Assembly (NCBI RefSeq): GCF_030403775.1
Contig: NZ_JAQMWQ010000016.1
Span: forward strand, 1-64,000
From: Paenibacillus sp. BSR1-1
GTDB lineage: Bacteria > Bacillota > Bacilli > Bacillales > Cytobacillaceae
Reading direction: 5' to 3'
Length of the DNA stretch: 64,000 bases
Below, piece by piece: positions 42,867-51,459 of this stretch; position 1 is the stretch's first letter, and each line of letters opens with the position of its first letter. The notes beneath the pieces were generated by a model. The model was not told where the DNA came from. It saw only the letters and a program-made list of their open reading frames with translations, and made no database searches. Position numbers and translations under genes: made by a program.

Positions 42867-43844
42867 ATGTCTAGAAAAGTGTTGGTATTAGGAGAAGTTC
42901 GTGACGGTTCATTACGTAATGTATCTTTCGAAGCAGTGGCTGCAGCAAAAACGGTTGCAGAGGGCGGAGAAGTTGTTGGTGTTTTAGTTGGCGATGCTGT
43001 AAGCGCTTTAGGATCAGAATTAGTCCAATATGGTGCTGATCGCGTTGTGGTGGTGGAAGACGAAAAATTAAAGCAATATACTTCTGATGGTTATGCACAA
43101 GCCCTTTTAGCAGTGATTGACCAAGAAAAGCCAGAAGGGTTGGTATTCGGTCATACAGCACTTGGAAAAGACCTTTCTCCAAGAATCGCTGGAAAACTTC
43201 AATCTGGCCTTATCTCGGATGCTACGGCTGTTGAAGTGGCTGGCGGCAATGTTGTATTTACAAGACCAATTTATTCAGGTAAAGCATTTGAAAAGAAAAT
43301 TGTAACGGACGGATTAATCTTTGCAACTGTGCGTCCAAATAACATCGCACCTTTAGCAAAAGATGAAAGCAGAAATGGTGACGTTGCTTCCCTATCTGTT
43401 GAAATTAAAGACCTTCGTGCGATTATTAAGGAAGTAGTACGTAAAGCAAGCGAAGGTGTTGACCTAAGTGAAGCTAAAGTTGTTATTTCCGGTGGACGTG
43501 GTGTGAAGAGTGAAGAAGGCTTTGCCCCGCTTAAAGAATTAGCACAAGTTTTAGGTGGAGCAGTAGGAGCTTCCCGTGGTGCTTGTGATGCCGAATATTG
43601 TGATTACTCCTTACAAATCGGTCAAACTGGTAAGGTTGTAACTCCGGATCTTTATATTGCGTGCGGAATTTCAGGCGCGATTCAGCACTTAGCTGGTATG
43701 TCTAACTCTAAAGTAATCGTAGCGATCAACAAAGACCCTGAAGCAAACATCTTTAAGGTAGCTGATTACGGAATTGTTGGCGACTTATTTGAAGTTGTAC
43801 CATTATTAACTGAAGAGTTTAAAAAGCTTAAAGTTCATTCATAA
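42867..43844 (+). CDS. etfA: Electron transfer flavoprotein alpha subunit
   Basis: 325 residues from ATG 42867 (CAGGAGGG upstream; longer TTG frame rejected), the B. subtilis length. C-terminal FAD-binding domain with VISGGRGVKSEEGF, GASRGACDAEY, QIGQTGKVVTPDLYIACGIS and AINKDPEANIF. Last gene of the fad operon. Confidence 0.97.
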   Translation: MSRKVLVLGEVRDGSLRNVSFEAVAAAKTVAEGGEVVGVLVGDAVSALGSELVQYGADRVVVVEDEKLKQYTSDGYAQALLAVIDQEKPEGLVFGHTALGKDLSPRIAGKLQSGLISDATAVEVAGGNVVFTRPIYSGKAFEKKIVTDGLIFATVRPNNIAPLAKDESRNGDVASLSVEIKDLRAIIKEVVRKASEGVDLSEAKVVISGGRGVKSEEGFAPLKELAQVLGGAVGASRGACDAEYCDYSLQIGQTGKVVTPDLYIACGISGAIQHLAGMSNSKVIVAINKDPEANIFKVADYGIVGDLFEVVPLLTEEFKKLKVHS

Positions 43845-43852
43845 TAATAAAG

Positions 43853-43878
43853 CGAGCGGAATGTTCCGCTCGTTTTTA
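43853..43878 (+). terminator. Intrinsic terminator after etfA
   Basis: CGAGCGGAA (43853-43861) pairs with TTCCGCTCG (43864-43872), followed by T5. Confidence 0.88.
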
Positions 43879-43966
43879 TTAGCGAGTCAGATTATTAGCT
43901 TGAGCAAACAAACGATGTTATACTTTCGGTAGTGTTTCATTATTCATTAGGAGGGCAATAAAAAAA

Positions 43967-44281
43967 ATGGCTATTTCACATTTAACAGACCAAAACTTCT
44001 CGTCTGAAACAGGTTCAGGCCTTGTACTTGTAGATTTCTGGGCACCATGGTGCGGACCTTGCAAAATGATCGCTCCAGTATTAGAAGAACTTGATTTAGA
44101 TATGGGCGATAAAGTAAAAATCACGAAGCTTGATGTTGATGAAAATCCACAAACAGCTGCTAATTTTGGCGTAATGAGTATTCCAACCTTATTAGTAATC
44201 AAAGATGGCGAAGTTGTTGATAAAGTAGTCGGCTTCCAGCCAAAAGATGCGTTAGCAAGTGTTTTAGAAAAGCACGTTTAA
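43967..44281 (+). CDS. trxA: Thioredoxin
   Basis: 104 residues with the WCGPC active site (about residues 28-32, [12 protein letters not shown]) and cis-Pro in SIPTLL. General cytosolic disulfide reductase. Monocistronic between two terminators. In B. subtilis uvrC follows; here the polysaccharide locus does. Confidence 0.98.
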   Translation: MAISHLTDQNFSSETGSGLVLVDFWAPWCGPCKMIAPVLEELDLDMGDKVKITKLDVDENPQTAANFGVMSIPTLLVIKDGEVVDKVVGFQPKDALASVLEKHV

Positions 44282-44310
44282 GATTGAATGGAATCGTTCA
44301 AGTACAATAG

Positions 44311-44354
44311 ACCCAGATATCAGACATTCAAATGTCTGATATCTGGGTTTTTTT
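44311..44354 (+). terminator. Intrinsic terminator after trxA
   Basis: An 18-bp perfect inverted repeat (44311-44328 with 44331-44348) followed by a T-run. It marks the end of the conserved core segment. Confidence 0.85.
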
Positions 44355-44518
44355 ATGTCCTTTTTTGAAGGAACTACTAGTTAGAGGAATGTATGGGTTC
44401 AATAACATTTCATCTTAAATGAAAGTAAAAATATTGCACATTATAGTCAGAATCGTTAATTTATCCAATTCCACTTTCCTTTATAGTGGAATTATAAATA
44501 AAAAAGGAGGTATCGTTC

Positions 44519-45463
44519 ATGGAAAATAAAGTCATCAATACGAGTGTTCCGGTGAATTATGTACACAATAAAACATTTTGGACAAACAGGAGAAAAGAAG
44601 GTTTATTTGGATGGTTATTTCTATTGCCAGAAATCATTGGAATCTTGTTACTTTATTTATTTCCTCTTGTATTTTCACTTGTCCTTAGCTTTTCAGATTG
44701 GAATTTAGTCGGGGGCTTACAAGCTATCCATTTTGCCGGGTTTGATAATTTTCTTAAATTAATTGAAGATGAAAAAGTTATTATGGCTTTAAAAAATAAT
44801 TTCATATTTACTATTTTCACTGTTCCGATTGGTATGTTCCTTGCCATAATCCTTGCGGTCATTATTCATACGAAAGTTTACATGTCAAGTTATTTTAAAA
44901 TTGCGTTTTTTATTCCTTATATTTCATCCATTATTGCTATTGGCGCTGTATGGAGTGCACTATTCCACCCATCCCTCGGCCCAATTAATCAATTTTTAAC
45001 TGGTATAGGAATCGAAAATCCGCCAATATGGTTAGCAAGTCCAAAGACTTCTTTAATATCAATTATTATTATTACGATTTGGGCCGGACTCGGTTATCAA
45101 ATTATCATTTATCTTTCTTCATTATCAAGTATCCCTGAAGAATTATATGAAGCAGCAAGTATTGATGGTGCCTCTCAGCTTCAGCAATTCTTTAAAATTA
45201 CTCTTCCATTGCTTGGACCAACAAATGTATTTTTATTTATCACATTATTGATTGGTTCATTTAAGGTATTTGATTTAATTGCCTTTTTAACGCAAGGTGG
45301 GCCAAATAACTCTTCAACCGTTATTGTATTCCGTATTTATGAAGAAGGTTTTCAACAATTCAATATGGGTTATGCATCTGCAATTTCATGGTTATTGTTT
45401 ATCATTGTAGGGGTAATTACATTAATTAGCTGGAAACTGCAAAAACGGTTTGTACATTCTTGA
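44519..45463 (+). CDS. Sugar ABC transporter permease (MalF/UgpA-like, CUT1)
   Basis: 314 residues, six predicted membrane helices. Begins with a basic segment (TNRRKEGLFGWLFLLPEIIGILLLYLFPL) typical of LplB/MsmF-like permeases; the EAA loop appears as EELYEAASIDGASQLQQFFKITLP (about 212-235). AAAGGAGG ribosome site. Pairs with the next permease and the binding protein at 46437. No ATPase gene is in the locus, so a shared MsmX-type ATPase encoded elsewhere is likely. Probable substrate: unsaturated uronate oligosaccharides, by context. Confidence 0.92.
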   Translation: MENKVINTSVPVNYVHNKTFWTNRRKEGLFGWLFLLPEIIGILLLYLFPLVFSLVLSFSDWNLVGGLQAIHFAGFDNFLKLIEDEKVIMALKNNFIFTIFTVPIGMFLAIILAVIIHTKVYMSSYFKIAFFIPYISSIIAIGAVWSALFHPSLGPINQFLTGIGIENPPIWLASPKTSLISIIIITIWAGLGYQIIIYLSSLSSIPEELYEAASIDGASQLQQFFKITLPLLGPTNVFLFITLLIGSFKVFDLIAFLTQGGPNNSSTVIVFRIYEEGFQQFNMGYASAISWLLFIIVGVITLISWKLQKRFVHS

Positions 45464-45478
45464 TGGAGGGGAATTGAA

Positions 45479-46312
45479 TTGAAAAAAAAGCTTGATATTA
45501 GTAAGATCTTATTCACAATTGGTATGTTAGGAATATCAATCTTTTTCCTTGTTCCATTAATATGGATGATGTCGGCAGCATTTAAATTTGAAAAAGATGT
45601 AATGGTATTTCCTATTCAGTGGATTCCGAAAGATTGGAATCTTGTTGAAAACTTTAAAGCAGTTTGGATGGCAGATATTCCTTTTTATAAGTTTTATTTT
45701 AACTCTATAAAACTAGCTACCATCCAAACTTTATCGACCCTTATTTTTTCTTCAATGGCGGCTTTCTCCTTTAGTAAGCTTCAGTTTAAAGGTAGAGACT
45801 TCGTCTTTGCACTTGTTCTTAGTTTCATGATTATACCTGAACAAGCTACATTAGTACCTAGGTTTATTTTAATTAAATGGCTTGGTTTATATAATACGCA
45901 TGAAGGACTAATCTTGATGGGGTTATTCTCCATTTACTTTACTTTTTTAATGAGGCAATACATGGTCGGGATATCCAATGAATATATTGAGGCAGCAAAA
46001 TTAGATGGAGCAGGCTACTTTAAAATTTATTGGAGTATTATTTTACCATTATGTAAACCTATTTTGGCAACTGCAGGGATTATCAAGTTTATTTGGATTT
46101 GGAATGATTATCAGGGGCCGCTCATTTTTTTACTGAACAAAGATCTTTATCCAATAACACTTGGTCTGCAATTATTTAAAGACGACTACGCTGATAACTT
46201 TGCGGTCTTAATGATGGCTTCAATGTCAGCCGTTATTCCACTTGTCATTGTCTTTATTATTTTGCAAAAGCAAGTAATAAAAGGGATTGCACTGGGCGGT
46301 GTAAAAGGCTGA
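45479..46312 (+). CDS. Sugar ABC transporter permease (MalG-like, CUT1)
   Basis: 277 residues from TTG 45479 behind GGAGGGG. Six predicted membrane helices and EAA loop EYIEAAKLDGAGYFKIYWSIILP (about 172-194). Second half of the heterodimeric importer pore, 15 nt after the first. Confidence 0.92.
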   Translation: MKKKLDISKILFTIGMLGISIFFLVPLIWMMSAAFKFEKDVMVFPIQWIPKDWNLVENFKAVWMADIPFYKFYFNSIKLATIQTLSTLIFSSMAAFSFSKLQFKGRDFVFALVLSFMIIPEQATLVPRFILIKWLGLYNTHEGLILMGLFSIYFTFLMRQYMVGISNEYIEAAKLDGAGYFKIYWSIILPLCKPILATAGIIKFIWIWNDYQGPLIFLLNKDLYPITLGLQLFKDDYADNFAVLMMASMSAVIPLVIVFIILQKQVIKGIALGGVKG

Positions 46313-46329
46313 TTTTACAGACTTGTTAA

Positions 46330-46380
46330 ACTAGTAAAAAATGTGCACAAATAGTATCAAATTGTGCACAACTAGTAAAA
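46330..46380. promoter_or_regulatory. Double TGTGCACA motif with flanking ACTAGTAAAA repeats
   Basis: TGTGCACA occurs at 46342-46349 and 46363-46370, 21 bp apart; ACTAGTAAAA occurs at 46330-46339 and 46371-46380. Two equal motifs spaced by two helical turns in a promoter-sized gap suggest an activator site, possibly for the AraC-type regulator at 49666. A further GTGCAC is at 55247-55252 before the GH88 gene. Function inferred. Confidence 0.45.
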
Positions 46381-46403
46381 TGAGTAAGAAGTATAATTTG
46401 AAA

Positions 46404-46417
46404 TGTAAGCGGTTAAT
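46404..46417 (+). promoter_or_regulatory. Imperfect cre (CcpA) site before binding-protein gene
   Basis: TGTAAGCGGTTAAT matches TGTNANCGNTNNCA at all but the last two positions. Just upstream of the solute-binding protein gene. Weaker than the site at 51393. Confidence 0.4.
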
Positions 46418-46436
46418 AAAAAAGAGGGGGATCCAT

Positions 46437-47780
46437 ATGAGTTTAAAGAAAAAAGCAGCTTTAGCAGTTAGTACAGTTTTTCTCGCTACGTCAATATTGT
46501 CTGCATGTTCGAGCAGCACTGAATCTAAAGTTGATTCGAAGTCTAAGGGCCAAGAGGAAAAGGTAACAATTAAGTATTATAACTGGGACAACGAGGTGAT
46601 GCAGGCTTCTACTGACAAATATATTGCGCAGTTTGAAAAGGAAAATCCGAATATAAAAGTTGAACATGTATCACTTGTTCCAGGAAACTCTCTTGAAACA
46701 TTAAAGAAGCTTGACGTATTAATGGCTTCCGGTGAACCAATTGATTTATTTATGACCCCGCACATTGATGCAATTTATCAGCGGGCTGCACAAGGTGTAG
46801 TTGAGCCTCTTGATGACTTATATAAAGAAAATAAATTAAATCCTGAGGAAGAGTATTTTGTTAATCCTAAGTACAAAGGTAAATATTATGGGATTTTAAC
46901 AAATGTCTCAACAAATTTTGTTGTGCTTAACAAAGATGCATTAGATAAGGCAGGTCTTGAAGTCCCAAAGGCTGGCTGGACATGGGATGAATTTGCTGAG
47001 TACGCTAAAAAATTAACCAAGGGTGAAGGTACTGATAAACAATATGGTGCATACTTCCATAACTGGGGATTATATGCGAATCCAATTGCCCAAGTACAAT
47101 TTATGCATCCATTTATGACTGAGAATGGGAAAACGAATTTTACTGATCCTTCCTATGAGTATTTCTTTAACCTCAGACGTCAAATGGAGAAAAAAGATAA
47201 ATCGATTAAGCCATATGCTGATGTTATTGGAGCAAAACTCAATTACCGGACAGAGTTCTTTAATGGCGACGCTGCCATGTTATTAACAGGCTCTTGGATG
47301 ATTCCTGATACAGGTAACATCCAACAGTTCCCACACGAGTTTAAAACGGCTTTTGCACCAGTACCAGTATACAAAAAAGGGGACAAGCAAGATGTTTATA
47401 TGGGTGGTAACTATCTAGCTGTCGGTAAAAATTCTAAACATAAAGAAGCAGCCTTTAAATTTGCTCGTTTTATTTCAACAAACTTAACTGATGCAAGAAC
47501 TGAGTTGCCTGGTTGGAAAAAGGGAGACGCAAAGCCGCTTGTTGAAAAGTGGATATCTGGTAAAGAAAAATATTATGATGTAGACTCTCTAATGTACACA
47601 TTATATGGCAGTGGTACTAAGGCATTGCCTGCTTCAAAAGTATCAATCACATATGCTGCACAATTGGATAAAATTTTAGGTGATGGATTTAGTCAGTTCA
47701 TTCTTGAAGGCAAATCGGCTAAAGATGTTCAAAAATGGATGGCTGAGGAAGCAAATAAAGTAATGGATGAAAATAAATAA
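46437..47780 (+). CDS. Sugar ABC transporter solute-binding lipoprotein
   Basis: 447 residues from ATG 46437 (GAGGGGG upstream). Lipoprotein signal with LSAC and lipidated Cys24, a Ser-rich linker, then a family 1 extracellular solute-binding fold (VTIKYYNWDNEVMQ ... NPNIKVEHV; GWTWDEFAEYAKKL). Captures oligosaccharides for the two permeases. The cre-like site and the double TGTGCACA motif lie upstream; a terminator follows. Confidence 0.93.
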   Translation: MSLKKKAALAVSTVFLATSILSACSSSTESKVDSKSKGQEEKVTIKYYNWDNEVMQASTDKYIAQFEKENPNIKVEHVSLVPGNSLETLKKLDVLMASGEPIDLFMTPHIDAIYQRAAQGVVEPLDDLYKENKLNPEEEYFVNPKYKGKYYGILTNVSTNFVVLNKDALDKAGLEVPKAGWTWDEFAEYAKKLTKGEGTDKQYGAYFHNWGLYANPIAQVQFMHPFMTENGKTNFTDPSYEYFFNLRRQMEKKDKSIKPYADVIGAKLNYRTEFFNGDAAMLLTGSWMIPDTGNIQQFPHEFKTAFAPVPVYKKGDKQDVYMGGNYLAVGKNSKHKEAAFKFARFISTNLTDARTELPGWKKGDAKPLVEKWISGKEKYYDVDSLMYTLYGSGTKALPASKVSITYAAQLDKILGDGFSQFILEGKSAKDVQKWMAEEANKVMDENK

Positions 47781-47793
47781 TAAGAATTTTACC

Positions 47794-47827
47794 AAAAGGC
47801 ACGCCAATGGGAGTGCCTTTTGTTTTC
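47794..47827 (+). terminator. Intrinsic terminator after binding-protein gene
   Basis: AAAAGGCAC (47794-47802) pairs with GTGCCTTTT (47813-47821). The T-run is short, so termination may be partial. Confidence 0.65.
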
Positions 47828-47943
47828 AATTTACGAATAAATAATAGGCTAATAGCCGATCCTGCCAATTCGAAAATTAATTTTGTAGTATTATAGAAAA
47901 TGAAAGCTATTAAATCATAGTTTATAAAAAGGCGGCAAGATAT

Positions 47944-49665
47944 ATGAGAAAATTAAGTTATTATCAAAAAGTACAGGCCTCATTTATTATATTAATCTTG
48001 CTCCCACTAATGGTAATTTCTATGTTGTCATACAAAAGCACGAAAGATATGGTTAAAGAAAAAATCTCACTCTCAAATCGTTCCGTATTAAATTTGCTTT
48101 CGAAAGACATTTCAAAAACAGTAGATGATTTAAATTATGTTACTCATTTTTACGTAGAAAACGATGATACAATTCAGACTCTTAACGATGTTAAAGATAC
48201 CGCTCAAATAAAAAGTTATCGAGATTATGAAGATTATCAAAGAGTTATTGCATCATTTGATTTTATTTCAATTAAAATGTTAAGCACCGAGATTCATATG
48301 TTTTTAGTAAATAACAAAGGTTTTATCATCCCTTACTCAGATAGTATGTCAGGTAAAACAACTTCTATTAATGTTTTAAATCGTCATTGGAAATTGTTGC
48401 AGCCTCAAATTGATCGTAATCAAACGACTCATTTACAATCGTTGGGAATAGTTAGTGATCCGAAAGATGGAAACTCCTATTACTATTTTAGTCGTGTTAT
48501 TAAGCACCCTAAAACGGGAGAACCTTTGGCTGTATTAAATATTGGTATCTCCAAAAAATACTTTGAAACATTATTTGAATCTGCCAGGACTGGCAAACTT
48601 GCACTATATGATGAGAATGGAAAGATTATAGCCGGGGATTCTAAAGTTGCATTTGAGGGTGAAAACAAGGTAAACGGAGAAATACGAGATGAAGTTATCA
48701 TCCCCATTTCAAAATGGAAACTTATTCATAAAACTACGAAAGAGGAAATCACTGGACAAATTTCTAAAACCTTTTTCGTCAGTGCCATTATCGTTATCGT
48801 TTTCTTTTTCATCTTTTTGTTTATTTCTTTTTTAATAGCTAAAAGACTACATCGTCCAATACAAAGGCTTTCCTTTGTTGCAACCAAGTTTGGAAAAGGA
48901 GAGCGCGACGTACGCTTCTTACCAGCAGGACGAGATGAGATAAATGAATTGGGTAGAACCATTAATAACATGTTAGATGAAATTAATAATTTAATTGAAA
49001 AAATTGAAAGGGAACAAGAGGAAAAACGAGAAATTGAACTGCGTGCATTATTTGCACAAATTAGACCTCATTTTTTGCTCAACACCTTAAATTCGATCAA
49101 ATGCAGTTTATTTATCAATAATGATTATGAACATGCTGATAAAATTAGCGCCTTAATGAGTTTGCTAAGAGCTTATATGAAAATTGATGAATCCTCCACG
49201 ATTGAAAGTGAATGTAAACTGTTGACTTATTATATAGAAATTATGAGGATGAGGACAGAAGTTAATGTAGATTTGATAGTTGAAATGGAAGATCAAGTTA
49301 AAAATATAAAATTACCGAAATTATTATTACAACCATTTATAGAAAATGCCATTGTTCATGGTTTTTCCGAAAGATCGGCTGGGGAAATAGTCATCCGCGT
49401 CAATAAGATTGATCAATGGGGCTTTATTACAATAAGTGATAACGGAAAAGGGATGAGTGAGAATCAAATTTTGGAGATAAACCGAATGTTAAAGTGTGAC
49501 TCAGAAGCAGCCTCTTATAATCGGGTTGGTTTAAAGAATATTGCAAAGAGATTAAAGCTTTACTATGGTTCAAATGGGGATATTAATTTTCAACGAAATG
49601 ATAATGGCGGCATAAAGATTGTTATTCAAATTCCGTTTGATACAGATAAGGAGGGTGAAAAATAG
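47944..49665 (+). CDS. Sensor histidine kinase, YesM type
   Basis: 573 residues. TM1 about 12-31, large extracytoplasmic Cache-like region (about 35-270), TM2 about 275-298, HAMP, then HisKA_7TM/His_kinase type domain with phosphoacceptor His376 (IRPHFLLNTLNSIK) and HATPase_c (QPFIENAIVHGF, DNGKGM, GLKNI). This family senses carbohydrates, often through a binding protein, and partners with AraC-type response regulators. The next gene abuts it directly. Confidence 0.93.
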   Translation: MRKLSYYQKVQASFIILILLPLMVISMLSYKSTKDMVKEKISLSNRSVLNLLSKDISKTVDDLNYVTHFYVENDDTIQTLNDVKDTAQIKSYRDYEDYQRVIASFDFISIKMLSTEIHMFLVNNKGFIIPYSDSMSGKTTSINVLNRHWKLLQPQIDRNQTTHLQSLGIVSDPKDGNSYYYFSRVIKHPKTGEPLAVLNIGISKKYFETLFESARTGKLALYDENGKIIAGDSKVAFEGENKVNGEIRDEVIIPISKWKLIHKTTKEEITGQISKTFFVSAIIVIVFFFIFLFISFLIAKRLHRPIQRLSFVATKFGKGERDVRFLPAGRDEINELGRTINNMLDEINNLIEKIEREQEEKREIELRALFAQIRPHFLLNTLNSIKCSLFINNDYEHADKISALMSLLRAYMKIDESSTIESECKLLTYYIEIMRMRTEVNVDLIVEMEDQVKNIKLPKLLLQPFIENAIVHGFSERSAGEIVIRVNKIDQWGFITISDNGKGMSENQILEINRMLKCDSEAASYNRVGLKNIAKRLKLYYGSNGDINFQRNDNGGIKIVIQIPFDTDKEGEK

Positions 49666-51252
49666 ATGATTAACATTATGCTGGTTGATGATGATGTGCC
49701 AATGATTAAATATCTGCGCCAACTAATCAATTGGGGAGAGCATGGCTTAAATGTGGTAGGTACCTCCTATTCAAGCATGAAAGCCTTAGAGATGTTTAAA
49801 CAGTATAAACCTGATTTGGTTATTTCAGATATTGGATTACCACAAATGAACGGTCTTGAACTAGCTTCCGAACTTAAACAAATCAAGCCGGATGTGAGAA
49901 TGATTTTTTTAACCTGTCATGAGGATTTTCATTATGCAAAAAAAGCCATTGAGCTAAATGCCGATAGTTATTTGATTAAGGATGAATTAACGAAAGAGCA
50001 GCTCGAAGAAAGTTTGAAAAATTCGATAAAAAAAATTATAGAAACCTCTGTTAGCTTGGAAGGTTTATCTTATAAGGAAATACTCAACCGGAATATTGAA
50101 ATACTGAAACATTCGTTATTTGACCGTCTTATTAAAAGAGATGAGCCAGAAATGCTAATCCAGTTTGCAAAAAAACTTGATATTAGTTGGCAGTATCCTT
50201 CGTTTATTTTAGGAACGAGTCAGGTATCCTTATCAACATTTATGGAGAAGTATTCCTATCAAGATTTGTCCATCATTAAATACGGAATTTATAATGTTGC
50301 TTGTGATATCGCTAAAAAATATCACGGAATTACAATTTTTAATGAGGAAAAATCCATTGTGTTTGTTTACAACTATCGTCAAAATATAAAATTTGATCAT
50401 CATCAGTACCTTCAATCTTTCTTAAAGGAGGTACAAGTGAGAATTTTTGAATTTTTAGGACTTGATATTTCTTTTATCTTTGGCCGTCAATCTTATGATA
50501 TAAAGAATGTTGGCGTTGTTTTCCAAAAAATGATGTGCAATAGTTATCGCTTTTTTTATAATAAGGTTTCTATTTTGAATTGGGATATGCAAACAAATCA
50601 AAGCGCTTTTTGTCCAATCAGTAGACTTCTCGACAAAGAGATGAGTGAACTAGTTTTCGCTGTAAAAGAAAAAGACAGTAATAGAGTAAAAGAGATTCTA
50701 ACATTTATCACTCAAAGCGCAACAGAAAAGAATCTTGACCCTGAAGAATTGAAAAAGGTCATTGCACGGAGAATCCGTTTAATTGAGTTACAGTATATTG
50801 AAACGGGAAATGAAGAGTTTTATTCGTTACTTGAAGAATGCTCTAGACTATGTGATGCAGTAAAACTTGTAGAAAACAAGCTTGCTCAGCTTATTCAATG
50901 GAATGGAAAACCTAACAGTGCCAGCAGTAGAGAGCCGAAGTTACAGGAGATTGATCAATACATTATTGAGAATCTATCAGAAAATGTTACATCTACAGAC
51001 GTAGCCACTCATTTATATATGAATCCAAGTTACTTCTCTCGTTATTTTAAACGATTGACGGGTGAAAATTTTACTGATTATGTTCATCGTTTTAAAATTG
51101 GTGTTGCTGCAAAAATCCTAGAACAAACGGGAGAATCAGTAGAGGAGGTTGCAATAAAATTCGGCTATTCAGATCGAACCTATTTTTCGAAAGTATTTAA
51201 AAAATATACGAAAATGACACCGAGAGAGTACCGATCCAAGGTAGGTTATTAG
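49666..51252 (+). CDS. AraC-type response regulator, YesN type
   Basis: 528 residues. Receiver domain (1-120, DDD at 8-10, phosphoacceptor Asp55 in VISDIGLP), central region of unknown fold (about 130-410), and C-terminal AraC double helix-turn-helix (about 425-525: LYMNPSYFSRYFKRLTGENF; EVAIKFGYSDRTYFSKVFKKYTKMTPREYR). Starts 1 nt after the kinase. Probably activates the transporter and lyase genes on both sides; its target sequence is unknown (see the GTGCAC motif). Confidence 0.93.
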   Translation: MINIMLVDDDVPMIKYLRQLINWGEHGLNVVGTSYSSMKALEMFKQYKPDLVISDIGLPQMNGLELASELKQIKPDVRMIFLTCHEDFHYAKKAIELNADSYLIKDELTKEQLEESLKNSIKKIIETSVSLEGLSYKEILNRNIEILKHSLFDRLIKRDEPEMLIQFAKKLDISWQYPSFILGTSQVSLSTFMEKYSYQDLSIIKYGIYNVACDIAKKYHGITIFNEEKSIVFVYNYRQNIKFDHHQYLQSFLKEVQVRIFEFLGLDISFIFGRQSYDIKNVGVVFQKMMCNSYRFFYNKVSILNWDMQTNQSAFCPISRLLDKEMSELVFAVKEKDSNRVKEILTFITQSATEKNLDPEELKKVIARRIRLIELQYIETGNEEFYSLLEECSRLCDAVKLVENKLAQLIQWNGKPNSASSREPKLQEIDQYIIENLSENVTSTDVATHLYMNPSYFSRYFKRLTGENFTDYVHRFKIGVAAKILEQTGESVEEVAIKFGYSDRTYFSKVFKKYTKMTPREYRSKVGY

Positions 51253-51392
51253 TTGCGACTTTTTATATTTCGATAGGAAAAGAAAATACAGAAAAGAGTA
51301 AAAATTTTCCCTGATAATGAAAAAATTTTACACCTTCCCCTTTGTTGTTCAATAGTAAACTTTATAGAAAAAGGTGAAAGGAGAGTTTTAAT

Positions 51393-51406
51393 TGTAAGCG
51401 GTACCA
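51393..51406 (+). promoter_or_regulatory. cre (CcpA) site before the PL8 lyase
   Basis: TGTAAGCGGTACCA matches TGTNANCGNTNNCA at every fixed position. It is 54 nt upstream of the lyase start, so carbon catabolite repression is likely. Confidence 0.7.
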
Positions 51407-51459
51407 AAAAAATGGAGAATTAGCAATTTACTTAAATTTAGAACTGAGGGGGAAAAAAG

